The notes beneath the pieces are model-generated. The model saw only the letters and a program-made list of their open reading frames with translations. It was not told the origin of the DNA and did not search any database. Made by a program: the position numbers and the translations under genes. Below, one piece after another: positions 15,568 through 25,663 of a DNA stretch of 41,790 nucleotides. Source of the stretch: Caedibacter sp. 37-49 (GTDB taxonomy: Bacteria > Pseudomonadota > Alphaproteobacteria > Caedimonadales > Caedimonadaceae); NCBI GenBank assembly GCA_001898725.1, contig MKUV01000049.1:1-41790 (forward strand). The letters are read 5' to 3'. Position 1 is the stretch's first letter. Each line of letters starts with the position of its first letter.

Positions 15568-17562
15568 ATGAGCTTATTTTCTCTTAAATCAAACTTTCAA
15601 CCTGCTGGCGATCAACCCGAAGCTATCGAGCAACTATTTGAAGGGCTTCAAAGGAATGAGCGTAACCAGGTGCTTCTTGGTGTTACAGGTTCAGGAAAAA
15701 CGTTTACAATAGCCCATGTCATTACCAAAAGTAATCGTCCAGCTCTTGTACTCGCTCCGAATAAAACGCTCGCGGCCCAGCTTTATGGCGAAATGAAAGA
15801 ATTTTTTCCGGACAATTCTGTCGAATATTTCGTTTCTTATTATGATTACTATCAACCAGAAGCTTATGTTCCTCGCTCAGATACTTACATTGAGAAAGAA
15901 GCCACGATTAATGAACAAATCGATCGAATGCGTCACTCTGCAACACGAGCTCTGCTTGAAAGACGCGATGTCATCATCGTTGCAAGCGTGTCTTGCATTT
16001 ACGGTATTGGAGCTGTCGAAGATTATGGAAAAATGATTATTACGCTCCGTCAAAAAGAAACAATGGACCAGCGAACCTTATTACAACATCTTGTTGAGCT
16101 TCAGTATAAACGAAATGACATTAATTTTCAGCGTGGAACCTTTCGCGTGAGTGGAGATACGCTTGAAATCTTTCCATCTCACCTTGAAGATCGAGCGTGG
16201 CGACTATCCCTTTTTGGCGATGAAATTGAAGAGATTCACGAAATTGATCCGCTCACGGGCGAGAAGATCGGTTCTCTTGCCGAAATAAGAATCTTTGCCA
16301 ATAGTCACTATGTCACACCTAAGCCAACAATTATGCAGGCAATTAAGAAGATTCAAGGCGAACTAAAAGAACGATTGGTTGAGTTTGAGCAACAAGGAAA
16401 GCTTTTAGAAGCGCAAAGAATTAGAGAGAGAACGACCTTTGATCTTGAGATGCTTGAAACAACCGGGTTTTGCTCAGGTATCGAAAACTACTCTCGTTAC
16501 CTTACCGGGCGTCAACCTGGCGATCCTCCGCCAACGTTATTTGAATATTTACCTGACGATGCGCTTTTAGTCGTTGATGAAAGCCACGTTGCTGTTCCTC
16601 AGCTTAAGGGCATGTATCGAGGCGACTCAGTACGAAAAGGAACACTTGCTGAATATGGCTTCAGGCTTCCTTCTTGTCGTGACAATCGGCCTTTAAAATT
16701 TGAAGAATGGGATGCTATGAGACCTCAAACGATCTTTGTCTCAGCAACACCTGGCCCTTGGGAACTAGAACAAACTCAAGGGATCTTTGTTGAGCAAATT
16801 ATTCGACCTACGGGTTTGATTGATCCCATTTGTGTTATTAGACCTACAACACATCAAGTGGATGACCTTATTTCAGAATGTGTTGAAGTTGCTAAAAGAG
16901 GTTATCGTTCCTTAGTCACAACATTAACAAAGAAAATGGCAGAAGCTTTAGCTGAATACTTAACAGAAGCTGGGCTTAAGGCACGCTATCTTCATTCGGA
17001 CATTGATACTTTGGAGCGCATTGAAATTATTCGAGATTTGCGATTAGGGATCTTTGATGTTTTGATTGGCATTAACCTTTTGCGAGAAGGTCTTGATATT
17101 CCTGAATGTGCCCTTGTTGCTATTTTGGATGCCGACAAAGAGGGCTATTTACGCTCAAAAACATCGCTCATTCAGACGATAGGGCGTGCCGCTCGTAATG
17201 TTGATGGACGTGCCATTTTGTATGCCGATAAAATGACAGGCTCATTAACCGCAGCACTTGAAGAGAGTGGCCGCCGTCGTGAAAAACAGCAAGCTTATAA
17301 TGCTCAACATGGAATTACGCCTGAAACTGTTAAAAAATCAATTGGTGATGTCCTCTCCAGTGTCTACGAACGTGATCACACAACAATTACTTTACGAGAA
17401 GAAACGCAACATCTTGTCGGTAAAGATCTGCAAAAATATAAGAAAGAACTTGAAAAGCGCATGCTGCTTAATGCTGCCAATCTTGAGTTTGAGGAAGCTG
17501 CACGCCTCAGAAACGAGCTTCGCGCGTTGGAAGCTCGTGAGTTAGAGTTAAGCCAGTTTTAA
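15568..17562 (+). CDS. uvrB: UvrABC excinuclease subunit B
   Basis: 664 aa, normal family length. UvrB verifies lesions and hands DNA to UvrC in nucleotide excision repair. Seen: Walker A GVTGSGKT (residues 38-45), the beta-hairpin region [12 protein letters not shown], the DEAD-like box DESHVAVPQ, helicase motifs ATPGPWE and IGRAARN, and the C-terminal UVR motif with [19 protein letters not shown] that binds UvrC. It begins 74 bp after tssE with a poor SD. No damage-response operator was recognised upstream. It probably does not belong functionally to the type VI cluster. Confidence 0.98.
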   Translation: MSLFSLKSNFQPAGDQPEAIEQLFEGLQRNERNQVLLGVTGSGKTFTIAHVITKSNRPALVLAPNKTLAAQLYGEMKEFFPDNSVEYFVSYYDYYQPEAYVPRSDTYIEKEATINEQIDRMRHSATRALLERRDVIIVASVSCIYGIGAVEDYGKMIITLRQKETMDQRTLLQHLVELQYKRNDINFQRGTFRVSGDTLEIFPSHLEDRAWRLSLFGDEIEEIHEIDPLTGEKIGSLAEIRIFANSHYVTPKPTIMQAIKKIQGELKERLVEFEQQGKLLEAQRIRERTTFDLEMLETTGFCSGIENYSRYLTGRQPGDPPPTLFEYLPDDALLVVDESHVAVPQLKGMYRGDSVRKGTLAEYGFRLPSCRDNRPLKFEEWDAMRPQTIFVSATPGPWELEQTQGIFVEQIIRPTGLIDPICVIRPTTHQVDDLISECVEVAKRGYRSLVTTLTKKMAEALAEYLTEAGLKARYLHSDIDTLERIEIIRDLRLGIFDVLIGINLLREGLDIPECALVAILDADKEGYLRSKTSLIQTIGRAARNVDGRAILYADKMTGSLTAALEESGRRREKQQAYNAQHGITPETVKKSIGDVLSSVYERDHTTITLREETQHLVGKDLQKYKKELEKRMLLNAANLEFEEAARLRNELRALEARELELSQF

Positions 17563-17874
17563 ATTCTTTTAATTATTAACCTTCGCATTATAAGAGAAAA
17601 ATTCTTGTCTATTTAAACTAGCATTTAAGGTACAATAAAAATATTATTCTTATAACTAATAAATAAATATATTAAATAACAATCTGATAACAATGAATGT
17701 TAAATAGTATATTTATAAATACTTAATTATTTTACTTATTAATAATATTGTTTCTATTGATACTAATATTAATATTTTAAGTCTTTGATTTTTAAAAGGA
17801 TATAAAAGTATTGACACAACTGTTTTTATCCATAAAATGAGGATCGTAAAAAAGTTTAATTGAAAGGAGAGCGC
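17563..17874. other. AT-rich spacer before the Nfu gene
   Basis: 312 bp, extremely AT-rich, with many ATTAAT/AATATT runs. It contains no open frame worth calling. The only feature seen is the promoter at 17811-17838. Confidence 0.6.
17811..17838 (+). promoter_or_regulatory. Sigma70-type promoter of the Nfu gene
   Basis: -35 TTGACA (17811-17816), 16-nt spacer, -10 TAAAAT (17833-17838). The expected start is near 17845, about 30 nt before the GTG start codon. The -35 is a perfect consensus. Confidence 0.72.
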
Positions 17875-18426
17875 GTGTTTATTCAAACAGAAGAAACACC
17901 TAATCCAGCAACGCTTAAGTTCCTTCCAGGACGCCCTGTTTTGGAAAGCGGAACAGCAGACTTTCCAACCAAAGAAAGTGCAGATGAGTGCTTGCTTGCA
18001 AAAACGCTTTTTACCATTAAGGGCATTTCAGGCGTTTTTTTCGGTTCTGATTTTATTACACTTACAAAGTTAGACCAATATGACTGGCTTGTCTTGAAGC
18101 CCAAAATCCTTGGTTTTATCATGGAATATTTTATGCACCATGAAAAAGTCGAAATCCAGCTAGAAACAACCTCCGTATCTTCTGAAGAAGATAGCGATGT
18201 TGTGAAGGAGATTAAGGAAATTCTTGATGGACGTATTCGTCCCGCTGTCGCCATGGATGGCGGCGATATTGTTTTTAATCGTTTTGAAAATGGTATTGTT
18301 TACCTTGAAATGCAAGGTGCTTGTTCAGGTTGTCCAAGTTCAACAGCGACACTTAAGACAGGAATTGAGAATATGCTTAAACACTATATCCCTGAAGTTC
18401 AAGAAGTTCGTGCTACCAACGAATAA
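17875..18426 (+). CDS. Nfu-type iron-sulfur cluster carrier
   Basis: 183 aa. The N-terminal Nfu_N domain (about 1-90) opens with FIQTEETPNPATLKF, typical of mitochondrial NFU1 and alphaproteobacterial homologues. The C-terminal NifU-like domain (about 108-175) has the cluster-binding CSGC (Cys150, Cys153). It assembles and delivers Fe-S clusters to client proteins. The frame is open from TTG at 17860, but GTG 17875 is the better start: AAGGAG sits 5 nt before it and the conserved N-terminus begins there. It complements the grxD-bolA pair nearby in the Fe-S pathway, though they are not in one operon. Confidence 0.93.
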   Translation: MFIQTEETPNPATLKFLPGRPVLESGTADFPTKESADECLLAKTLFTIKGISGVFFGSDFITLTKLDQYDWLVLKPKILGFIMEYFMHHEKVEIQLETTSVSSEEDSDVVKEIKEILDGRIRPAVAMDGGDIVFNRFENGIVYLEMQGACSGCPSSTATLKTGIENMLKHYIPEVQEVRATNE

Positions 18427-18463
18427 TCCTCTTTAACTATTCAACTAAAATCGAGAATAAAAA

Positions 18464-19372
18464 ATGAAAAAAGCTCATAAAAAAGTATTTAAGTATTTCT
18501 TTGATAAAAGTTTTATTATTGCTGTAAACATGATGGTGGCTGCTCTTTATGTGAGTTCTTTTGTTTTAACACCTGAAAAATTATCCTCGAAAAATGCTCA
18601 AAAAGCGCGTTTTACATCTCAAAATAAACCCGTCTCTTTGACACAGATAAGCCATCTTCCTGAAGACCATGTGACTGAGGGCTCCTTTACCAGAGCGCCT
18701 GAATTTACTGATTCAGTGGCAATTCCTCGTGTCTTTGCGGCTTATCTTCCTGCTGAACTTGGCGGTATTACAAACATCAAAAATAAACAAGAAATATTTG
18801 TTCAAACTCTTTTACCTCATATCTTGAAGCATAATGAAGATATTCTTGCTGATAGAACTTACCTTTTACGGTTAAGAAGGATCGTTGATAGCGGAAATTC
18901 TTTAAGTTTTGAACAACGTTTATGGCTGGAAGATCTTGCAAAGCGCTATAATATTAAACGAGTCTCTTTTGAAGAACTTTTAAAACGTGTTGATATTATT
19001 CCGCCGTCTCTTGCATTAGGGCAAGCTGTTGTTGAAAGTGGTTGGGGAGGCTGCAAATTTGCACGCAAACAAAATTCTCCTTTTGGTTTAATGAAAGACA
19101 AGAAACGTCTTTTAACATTTGATTCACTTTCTGAAGGTGTAAAAACCTATATGGATACCCTTAATAAACATCCAGCATATGATTCTTTGCGCCGTATTCG
19201 CGCACAACAACGCCTTGAAGGAGCACGTCCCTGCAGCTTAAAATTAGCAGATGGCCTTCTTTATTATTCAACAAGACGGCATGCTTATACGCGTCAATTA
19301 AAGCAAATTATTGATGTGCATTGTTTTAAAAAGTATGACTGCGCTCGTCTTGCGACTGAATTGAAGTCTTGA
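18464..19372 (+). CDS. Bax-like glucosaminidase-domain protein
   Basis: 302 aa. One membrane anchor or signal segment (about residues 17-35). The C-terminal glucosaminidase-type domain (about 155-290) holds ALGQAVVESGWGGCKFAR with the putative catalytic Glu191, then NSPFG and SVKTYMDTLN-like elements (seen as EGVKTYMDTLNKHPAY) and YYSTRRHAYTRQL. This is the Bax/peptidoglycan beta-N-acetylglucosaminidase superfamily. It is expected to act on the cell wall in the periplasm. It follows the Nfu gene by 37 bp and may share its promoter. The residue assignment is from family pattern only. Confidence 0.85.
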   Translation: MKKAHKKVFKYFFDKSFIIAVNMMVAALYVSSFVLTPEKLSSKNAQKARFTSQNKPVSLTQISHLPEDHVTEGSFTRAPEFTDSVAIPRVFAAYLPAELGGITNIKNKQEIFVQTLLPHILKHNEDILADRTYLLRLRRIVDSGNSLSFEQRLWLEDLAKRYNIKRVSFEELLKRVDIIPPSLALGQAVVESGWGGCKFARKQNSPFGLMKDKKRLLTFDSLSEGVKTYMDTLNKHPAYDSLRRIRAQQRLEGARPCSLKLADGLLYYSTRRHAYTRQLKQIIDVHCFKKYDCARLATELKS

Positions 19373-19427
19373 CAAACAAGCTGATTCATCCCTCTATAAA
19401 GGGATTTAATAAAAGGTTGTTGCAAGA

Positions 19428-20690
19428 ATGAAGTTATTCTCTTCAGAATTTTTACAAGCATCATTTGCGCGTGGTTTTATCCATCAAGGAACCGATCTCG
19501 AAGGTCTTGATCAGCTTTTTAATTCCCAAGTTGTCGTTGCATATCTTGGATTTGATGCAACTGCCAAAAGCCTACATGTTGGCAATCTTGTTCAAATTAT
19601 GCGTCTACGTCTTCTCCAACGCTCAGGGCATAAACCAATTGTCCTTATGGGGGGTGGCACCACCCGCATTGGCGATCCTTCAGGCAAAGACGAAATACGT
19701 CAATTCCTTGATGAAAGCAAAATTAAAGACAACCTTCAAAGCATTAAAAAGATTTTTGCTAAATATCTTCACTTTGGTGACGGCGCAACAGATGCACTTA
19801 TGGTGAATAATGCAGATTGGCTTAATGAATTAAATTATCTTGATTTTCTTAGAGATTATGGACGTCATTTTTCAATTAATCGGATGCTCACCTTTGATAG
19901 CGTGCGTCAACGTCTTGAAAGAGAGCAATCCCTCAGCTTTCTTGAATTTAACTATATGATCTTACAAGCGTACGACTTTCTTGAACTGCATCGCCGCTAT
20001 GGTGTTCAAATGCAAATGGGCGGTGCTGATCAATGGGGAAATATTATCAGTGGTGTTGATCTCATTCGTCGGTTTACACAACAAGAAGCTTTTGGTTTAA
20101 CCTCCCCTTTGATTACGACATCGTCCGGCGCCAAAATGGGCAAAACCGCTCAAGGAGCCGTTTGGCTTGAAGACAGTTTACTGTCGTCATATAATTTTTG
20201 GCAATATTGGCGCAACACAGCCGATGGCGATGTTGGCCGTTTCTTACGCCTTTTTACAGACTTACCGATTACCGAAATTGAACGCCTTGAAGCTCTTAAA
20301 GGCTCAGAAATAAACGAAGCTAAAAAAATTCTTGCGGATGAAGCAACACGTCTTTGTCATGGAGAAAACGCCGTTTCAGAAGCTCGCAAAACAGCTGAAA
20401 ATCTTTTTGAGAATCCTGAGGGAAATGTTGCTGATTCAGCCCTTGCAACTGTCTTTGTTGAGAAAAATCAACTTCATCAAGGACTTCCCATTTATGAAGC
20501 TTTTCGTCTAACAGGTCTAGCTGAAAGCAACGGAGATGCCCGTCGCCTTATTCGGGGTGGAGGCGCACGTTTAGATGATGAAGCCATCTCTGATGAAGCT
20601 CTTTTATTGAATTTAAACAGCTTTAAGGACAAAGATTATCTTAAACTTTCGGCAGGCAAGAAGCGCCACGCTCTTTTAAAACTTCAGTAA
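19428..20690 (+). CDS. tyrS: Tyrosyl-tRNA synthetase
   Basis: 420 aa, the usual bacterial TyrRS length. Class I signatures: HVGN (the HIGH element) in [28 protein letters not shown] for tyrosine recognition, and KMGKT as the KMSKS element. The C-terminal S4-like RNA-binding domain is present (about 355-420, with [17 protein letters not shown]). It charges tRNA-Tyr. A short hairpin (ATCCCT/AGGGAT, 19388-19405) lies just before the gene and may end the preceding unit weakly. There is no T-box or other leader. Confidence 0.98.
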   Translation: MKLFSSEFLQASFARGFIHQGTDLEGLDQLFNSQVVVAYLGFDATAKSLHVGNLVQIMRLRLLQRSGHKPIVLMGGGTTRIGDPSGKDEIRQFLDESKIKDNLQSIKKIFAKYLHFGDGATDALMVNNADWLNELNYLDFLRDYGRHFSINRMLTFDSVRQRLEREQSLSFLEFNYMILQAYDFLELHRRYGVQMQMGGADQWGNIISGVDLIRRFTQQEAFGLTSPLITTSSGAKMGKTAQGAVWLEDSLLSSYNFWQYWRNTADGDVGRFLRLFTDLPITEIERLEALKGSEINEAKKILADEATRLCHGENAVSEARKTAENLFENPEGNVADSALATVFVEKNQLHQGLPIYEAFRLTGLAESNGDARRLIRGGGARLDDEAISDEALLLNLNSFKDKDYLKLSAGKKRHALLKLQ

Positions 20691-20721
20691 AAAAAAGAGC
20701 TTAATTTTCAAGGACACAACC

Positions 20722-20750
20722 TTGACATCTACCGGATTACAACGTTTAAT
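20722..20750 (+). promoter_or_regulatory. Sigma70-type promoter of etfBA
   Basis: -35 TTGACA (20722-20727), 17-nt spacer, -10 TTTAAT (20745-20750). The predicted start is near 20757, about 30 nt before the etfB ATG. Optimal spacing and a consensus -35. Confidence 0.72.
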
Positions 20751-20787
20751 CAAAAGATAAAAAAACAAAAGAAATTTAATAAAAGTA

Positions 20788-21537
20788 ATGAAAATTCTTG
20801 TCGCTGTTAAACGGGTAGTTGATTACAACGTTAAGGTTCGTGTGAAATCTGATCAAACGGATGTTGAACTTGCTAACGTTAAGATGAGCATAAATCCTTT
20901 TGATGAAATTGCTGTTGAAGAAGGTGTTCGTCTTCGTGAAGCAGGGATTGCTTCAGAACTTATTGCTGTTTCAATAGGGTCTTCTGTTTGCCAAGAAGTT
21001 TTGCGATCAGCCATGGCTTTAGGGGCTGATCGTGGCATTCTTGTTGAAACAGAGCAACCTCTTGAACCTTTAGCTGTTGCTAAAATTATTAAAATCATTT
21101 CAGAACGTGAAAAACCTGACCTCGTGATATTAGGCAAACAGGCGATTGATGATGACTGTAATCAAACGGGTCAAATGCTTGCAGCCTTATTAGGATGGTC
21201 TCAAGGCACGTTTATTTCTGAACTTAAGCTTGAAAATAATCATGCCTTTGTCATGCGCGAAGTCGATGGGGGTTTAGAAAAACTGAAGCTTAAACTTCCT
21301 GCTGTTATTACAACAGATCTTCGATTGAATACACCTCGTTACCCTAAACTTCCAAATATCATGAAGGCGAAGCAAAAGCCTTTAGATATACTTAAAGCCA
21401 ACGACTTAGGAATTGATGTTACGCCGCGCCATCAAATGCTTAAAGTGACAGAACCTTCTAAACGTAAAGCAGGCATTAAAGTCAAGGATGTGCAAGATTT
21501 AGTTGAACGTCTTATAAAAGAAGCAAAGGTTATTTAA
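20788..21537 (+). CDS. etfB: Electron transfer flavoprotein beta subunit
   Basis: 249 aa, the family norm. EtfB begins [19 protein letters not shown], a family signature. The adenine nucleotide fold includes [35 protein letters not shown] and [17 protein letters not shown]. With EtfA it shuttles electrons from acyl-CoA and other dehydrogenases to ETF-quinone oxidoreductase and so to the bc1 chain. It abuts etfA with no gap (TAA then ATG). The SD is poor. Confidence 0.97.
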   Translation: MKILVAVKRVVDYNVKVRVKSDQTDVELANVKMSINPFDEIAVEEGVRLREAGIASELIAVSIGSSVCQEVLRSAMALGADRGILVETEQPLEPLAVAKIIKIISEREKPDLVILGKQAIDDDCNQTGQMLAALLGWSQGTFISELKLENNHAFVMREVDGGLEKLKLKLPAVITTDLRLNTPRYPKLPNIMKAKQKPLDILKANDLGIDVTPRHQMLKVTEPSKRKAGIKVKDVQDLVERLIKEAKVI

Positions 21538-22488
21538 ATGCGTGTTCTCGTTGTTGCTGAGCATGATACGCGAGTTTTAAAGTCTTCTACTTTAAATACG
21601 ATTGCTGCAGCTCAAAAAATTTCAACCAATATTGATGTTTTGGTTGCAGGTTCGAAGATTGATTCAATTGTAAAAGAAGTCGCCTCCCTCGAAAGCGTTG
21701 GGTCTGTGCTCTCTGCAGATCACGCCACTCTCGGACAAAATCTTGCTGAACCCCTTGCTGAGCTTATTGCTGCGCTTGGTAAAAACTACACTCACATTCT
21801 TGCGCCAGCCTCTGCATTTGGAAAAAACTGTTTACCTCGTGCAGCGGCTCTTTTAGATGTTGCCCAACTTTCAGATATTGTTGCGATTGAAAGTGCCGAT
21901 ACCTTTATTCGGCCTATTTATGCAGGCAATGCTTTAGCCACTGTAAAATCTAAAGATCCCATCAAAGTAATCACTGTTAGAACAACCGCATTCTCTCCAG
22001 TCTCAAAAGGAGCTAACTCAGCCAAAATTGAAAACTTAACAACTTCTTTTACCACGACAGATCTTTCTTACTTTGTTGAGCGTCTTGAAGTACCCTCAGA
22101 GAGGCCAGAATTGACCTCTGCAAGGGTAGTTGTGTCCGGAGGTAGAGCTCTAGGTAGCAAAGAGAATTTCGCGCTTGTAGAGCAACTTGCGGACAAATTA
22201 AACGCCGCTATTGGCGCCTCTAGAGCCGCCGTTGATGCTGGCTTTGCGCCAAATGATTATCAAGTCGGTCAAACAGGAAAAATTGTTGCTCCAGATCTTT
22301 ATATTGCTCTTGGGATTTCAGGTGCGATTCAGCACTTAGCTGGCATGAAAGACAGTAAAGTAATTGTCGCGATCAATAAAGATGAAGAAGCCCCCATTTT
22401 CCAAGTTGCCGATTACGGCCTTGTAGGAGACATTTTTGAGCTTATCCCTCAATTGATTACACATTTAGAAAGTCAAAAATCTTCCTAG
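21538..22488 (+). CDS. etfA: Electron transfer flavoprotein alpha subunit
   Basis: 316 aa. The C-terminal FAD-binding domain is clear: VVSGGRALGSKENFALVEQL, then GASRAAVDAGF and QVGQTGKIVAPDLYIALGIS, and AINKDEEAPIFQVADYGLVGD, the ETF alpha signature. It forms the heterodimer with EtfB and holds FAD. It starts at the base after the etfB stop, so expression is coupled. Length and motifs are normal. Confidence 0.98.
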   Translation: MRVLVVAEHDTRVLKSSTLNTIAAAQKISTNIDVLVAGSKIDSIVKEVASLESVGSVLSADHATLGQNLAEPLAELIAALGKNYTHILAPASAFGKNCLPRAAALLDVAQLSDIVAIESADTFIRPIYAGNALATVKSKDPIKVITVRTTAFSPVSKGANSAKIENLTTSFTTTDLSYFVERLEVPSERPELTSARVVVSGGRALGSKENFALVEQLADKLNAAIGASRAAVDAGFAPNDYQVGQTGKIVAPDLYIALGISGAIQHLAGMKDSKVIVAINKDEEAPIFQVADYGLVGDIFELIPQLITHLESQKSS

Positions 22489-22513
22489 AAGAAAAACATG
22501 GGATGACTCTTTT

Positions 22514-22542
22514 TTGCTTTTAAAGTAAGATGCAAATAATAT
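22514..22542 (+). promoter_or_regulatory. Probable promoter of xseB-ispA
   Basis: TTGCTT (22514-22519), 17-nt spacer, TAATAT (22537-22542), 16 bp before the xseB ATG. If used, the leader would be very short. An overlapping TATAAT at 22540-22545 has a 20-nt spacer and is less likely. Confidence 0.45.
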
Positions 22543-22558
22543 AATCTAGGTTTTAATC

Positions 22559-22804
22559 ATGACAACTGAACTTTCTAATCTCCCCTTTGAAGAAGCTATG
22601 CGTGAGCTTGAGACAATCGTGCGCAAACTTGAAGAAGGACGTCTTCCACTTGAGGAGGCAATCAAAAATTATGAGCGCGGCGCCGTTTTACGTACGCATT
22701 GTGAAAATCTTCTCAAAGAGGCTAAATTAAAAGTTGATCAAATTGTTGTCTCACCTGAAGGAGCAGTTTCTATAGAACGCTCTCCTCTTGAGGACGAAAT
22801 ATAA
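22559..22804 (+). CDS. xseB: Exodeoxyribonuclease VII small subunit
   Basis: 81 aa, typical XseB size. The family core is complete: LPFEEAMRELETIVRKLEEG, then LPLEEAIKNYERGAVLRTHCE and LKEAKLKVDQI. XseB multimers bind XseA to form the single-strand nuclease; xseA is not in this window. It lies 14 bp upstream of ispA, the usual xseB-ispA arrangement in proteobacteria. The C-terminal tail is short and acidic. Confidence 0.95.
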   Translation: MTTELSNLPFEEAMRELETIVRKLEEGRLPLEEAIKNYERGAVLRTHCENLLKEAKLKVDQIVVSPEGAVSIERSPLEDEI

Positions 22805-22818
22805 GCTAAGAGTGCAAT

Positions 22819-23709
22819 ATGGAAGAGTTAACTTTGCTGCTTCAAGAAACACGTCTTAGAGTCGATGAATATCTGAAAAAGACTATTGTTGCATTTCGCG
22901 ATAAGACACCACCACGCCTTTATGAAGCGATGGAATATAGTGTTCTGGCTCCTGGAAAACGCTTTCGAAGCTTTTTATTGTTAGAATTTGGACAAGCGTT
23001 CCAAGTTCCTGAAAAACAACTTCTCCAAGTTGCCATGGCGATTGAATTTGTAAATGCTTATTCGCTGGTTCACGATGATCTGCCTTGTATGGATGATGCC
23101 CCATTAAGACGAGGGCAACCAACGACTCATCTTAAGTTTGATGAGGCAACTGCTCTTCTTGCTGGAAATTCTCTCCTTACAGCAGCTTTTGAAATGTTGG
23201 CTAGCTATGAGACTCATCCAGATCTAACGATACGCCTACGCTTAATTACGGCGCTTGCAGAAGCCTGTGGCTCTCAAGGAATGATGGGGGGACAAATGTT
23301 AGATCTTCTAGGTGAAACGACGCGCTTTAATCTAGATGAAATTAAACACATGCAATCCCTTAAAACAGGCGCTCTCTTAAGTTTTTCTTGTGAAGCCGCT
23401 GCCATCCTCGCCAAACAAGAACTTAATATTCTAAACGAAGTTCGTAACTTTGGTGCTCACATTGGCCTTGCTTTTCAAATTACAGATGATTTGCTTGATG
23501 TGGAAGGATCAGAAGAAAAAATAGGAAAACCAACCGGTATTGATCAACGCTCTAATAAGGCCACGTTTGTTTCTCTTCTTGGCGCCAAAGAAGCACGTTT
23601 ACGCGCTGGGCAAGAAATTGAAGAAGCTTTGAATGCTCTTCGTAAAATCGGTTTACCTTTTTCCAAGCTTGAAAAGGCGGTACTGTCTCTTTTTATACGT
23701 TGTTCCTAA
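22819..23709 (+). CDS. ispA: Farnesyl diphosphate synthase
   Basis: 296 aa, all-helical trans-prenyltransferase. The first Asp-rich motif DDLPCMDD spans Asp86-Asp93 and the second DDLLD spans residues 223-227. [12 protein letters not shown] and [18 protein letters not shown] are further family marks. It condenses IPP with DMAPP/GPP to farnesyl-PP for ubiquinone and undecaprenyl-PP synthesis. dxs, which often follows, is absent. The stop overlaps the convergent accC stop by 4 bp, leaving no room for a terminator between them. Confidence 0.96.
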   Translation: MEELTLLLQETRLRVDEYLKKTIVAFRDKTPPRLYEAMEYSVLAPGKRFRSFLLLEFGQAFQVPEKQLLQVAMAIEFVNAYSLVHDDLPCMDDAPLRRGQPTTHLKFDEATALLAGNSLLTAAFEMLASYETHPDLTIRLRLITALAEACGSQGMMGGQMLDLLGETTRFNLDEIKHMQSLKTGALLSFSCEAAAILAKQELNILNEVRNFGAHIGLAFQITDDLLDVEGSEEKIGKPTGIDQRSNKATFVSLLGAKEARLRAGQEIEEALNALRKIGLPFSKLEKAVLSLFIRCS

Positions 23710-25064
23710 GCCGCCTTTAAAGCCTGTCGTTCCGCAAGCATGCCTTCTAGCCAATGAATATCATAATCTCCCGCAATAACGGCAGGATTATTCACAAGCA
23801 GTTGATGAAGTGCTAAATTCGTCTGAATCCCCCCAATAACGTACTCTTGAAGAGCGCGTCTTAAACGCATTAAACACGCTTCACGATTCTCACCGTAAAC
23901 AATGAGTTTAGAGACTAAACTGTCATAATGGGGAGGAACCGTGTAGCCATTATAAAGATGGCTATCAACACGCACATGAAGCCCGCCTGGTGCATGGTAG
24001 TTTGTGATTTTTCCAGGGCTTGGCACAAAGGTTTCAGGATCTTCTGCATTAATACGACACTCGATTGCGTGCCCTTTAAAGACAATATCCTCTTGTTTTA
24101 AAATGAGTTTTTCACCAGCAGCAACCTTGATTTGCTCACACACAAGGTCAACGCCTGTAATCATTTCGGTAATTGGATGCTCAACCTGAAGACGTGTATT
24201 GGTCTCAATGAAATAGAATTGGCCTTTTTCATACAAAAACTCAAATGTACCTACACCACGATATCCCATTGCACTCACAGCTTTCGCAACAAGCGTGCCA
24301 AGTTCATGACGCTGTTGAGGCGTAATCGCAGGAGAATTTGCTTCTTCCCATACTTTTTGGTGACGTCGTTGAATAGAGCAATCACGCTCCCCCAAATGAA
24401 TCGCATTACCATAGTTATCGGCTAAGACTTGAATTTCAATATGCCGCGGCGTTTCAAGGTATTTTTCCATAAATACTTGCTCATTACCAAAGTTTGCTTT
24501 GGCTTCACTGCGCGCAATAGAAAGTGCTTCTGGAATATCCTCTAAACGACGAACAACTTGCATTCCTTTACCCCCACCGCCTCCAGCTGCCTTAATTAGC
24601 ACAGGAAGGCCAATTTTTTCTGCAAAAGCTACACCTTCTTCATCTGAGGTAATGGGGCCATCTGACCCAGGCACAACAGGAATACCAAGCGCTTTTACCG
24701 CATTCTTGGCCGTAATTTTATCGCCCATAATGCGAGTATGCTCAGCACTTGGGCCTATGAAAGTAAAACCGTGCTCTTCAACCATCTGAGCAAATTCATG
24801 GTTTTCCGAGAGGAAACCAACACCTGGGTGTATTGCATCAACGTTTGCGACCGTTGCCGCTGAGATAATTGCTGGCATATTGAGATAGCTTCCTTTAGCA
24901 GGAGCAGGCCCTATACAAAGGCTTTCATCAGCTAAACGAACATGCATCGAATTGGCATCAGCTGTTGAATGAATGGCAACAGTACCAATACCCATCTCAC
25001 GACACGCTCTTAACACGCGTAGAGCTATTTCCCCACGATTTGCAATCAAAATTTTCTTAAACAT
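23706..25064 (-). CDS. accC: Acetyl-CoA carboxylase biotin carboxylase subunit
   Basis: 452 aa. [20 protein letters not shown] is the classic start. The ATP-grasp domain includes [23 protein letters not shown] and [19 protein letters not shown], with the catalytic Glu and Arg. It carboxylates biotin on AccB, the first step of fatty acid synthesis. It lies 5 bp after accB in the normal accBC operon. Convergent with ispA, overlapping by 4 bp at the stops. Confidence 0.98.
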   Translation of the reverse strand: MFKKILIANRGEIALRVLRACREMGIGTVAIHSTADANSMHVRLADESLCIGPAPAKGSYLNMPAIISAATVANVDAIHPGVGFLSENHEFAQMVEEHGFTFIGPSAEHTRIMGDKITAKNAVKALGIPVVPGSDGPITSDEEGVAFAEKIGLPVLIKAAGGGGGKGMQVVRRLEDIPEALSIARSEAKANFGNEQVFMEKYLETPRHIEIQVLADNYGNAIHLGERDCSIQRRHQKVWEEANSPAITPQQRHELGTLVAKAVSAMGYRGVGTFEFLYEKGQFYFIETNTRLQVEHPITEMITGVDLVCEQIKVAAGEKLILKQEDIVFKGHAIECRINAEDPETFVPSPGKITNYHAPGGLHVRVDSHLYNGYTVPPHYDSLVSKLIVYGENREACLMRLRRALQEYVIGGIQTNLALHQLLVNNPAVIAGDYDIHWLEGMLAERQALKAA

Positions 25065-25069
25065 TTTGT

Positions 25070-25534
25070 TTACTCGATGATTAATAACGGTTGATCGAAT
25101 TCAACAGGTTCGCCATCAGTGAATAATATTTGGCTTACGGTGCCCTCTCTAGGAGCCTTAATTTGGTTCATAACCTTCATAGCTTCAATAATAAGAAGGG
25201 TCTGGCCTTGAGTAACTTTTGCCCCCACTTTTACAAAAGGTTCTGCACCTGGCGTAGAAGCCGCATAAGCCGTGCCAACCATAGGCGCTTTTACAGCGCC
25301 TGGATGACGACTGATATCAACGTGAGCCGTTTCTTGTACAATCGGTGTTGTCACTTGAACGTTCGGAGCAGCGATAACAGATGGTGTTTCAACTGTCGCA
25401 ACAGTTGTTAAGTTTCTAGCAACTCTTACGCGACAATTTTCTTGCTCAATCTCAATTTCGGAAAGACCTGTTTCATTAAGGATTTCTGCCAGTTTACGAA
25501 CAATTTTTTCATCAAAAGACAAAGTGTTTGCCAT
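25070..25534 (-). CDS. accB: Biotin carboxyl carrier protein of acetyl-CoA carboxylase
   Basis: 154 aa. The C-terminal biotinyl domain (about 80-154) holds the EAMKVMNQ motif with the biotinylated Lys120. The N-terminal helix ([20 protein letters not shown]) and a Pro/Thr/Val-rich linker (about 43-75) are as expected. It carries biotin between AccC and the carboxyltransferase AccAD. It is the first gene of accBC. No clear promoter was identified in the 129 bp before it. Confidence 0.97.
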   Translation of the reverse strand: MANTLSFDEKIVRKLAEILNETGLSEIEIEQENCRVRVARNLTTVATVETPSVIAAPNVQVTTPIVQETAHVDISRHPGAVKAPMVGTAYAASTPGAEPFVKVGAKVTQGQTLLIIEAMKVMNQIKAPREGTVSQILFTDGEPVEFDQPLLIIE

Positions 25535-25663
25535 GCATTTCTCTCGTGTACAAAATTATTAACTTGATGGCGTTATACCACGGACTAAACCAAAAAGCCA
25601 AACAGTATCGACGAAATGTCGAAAATATTGAAATAAGTCATTATAAAATAAAAATTTTATTTT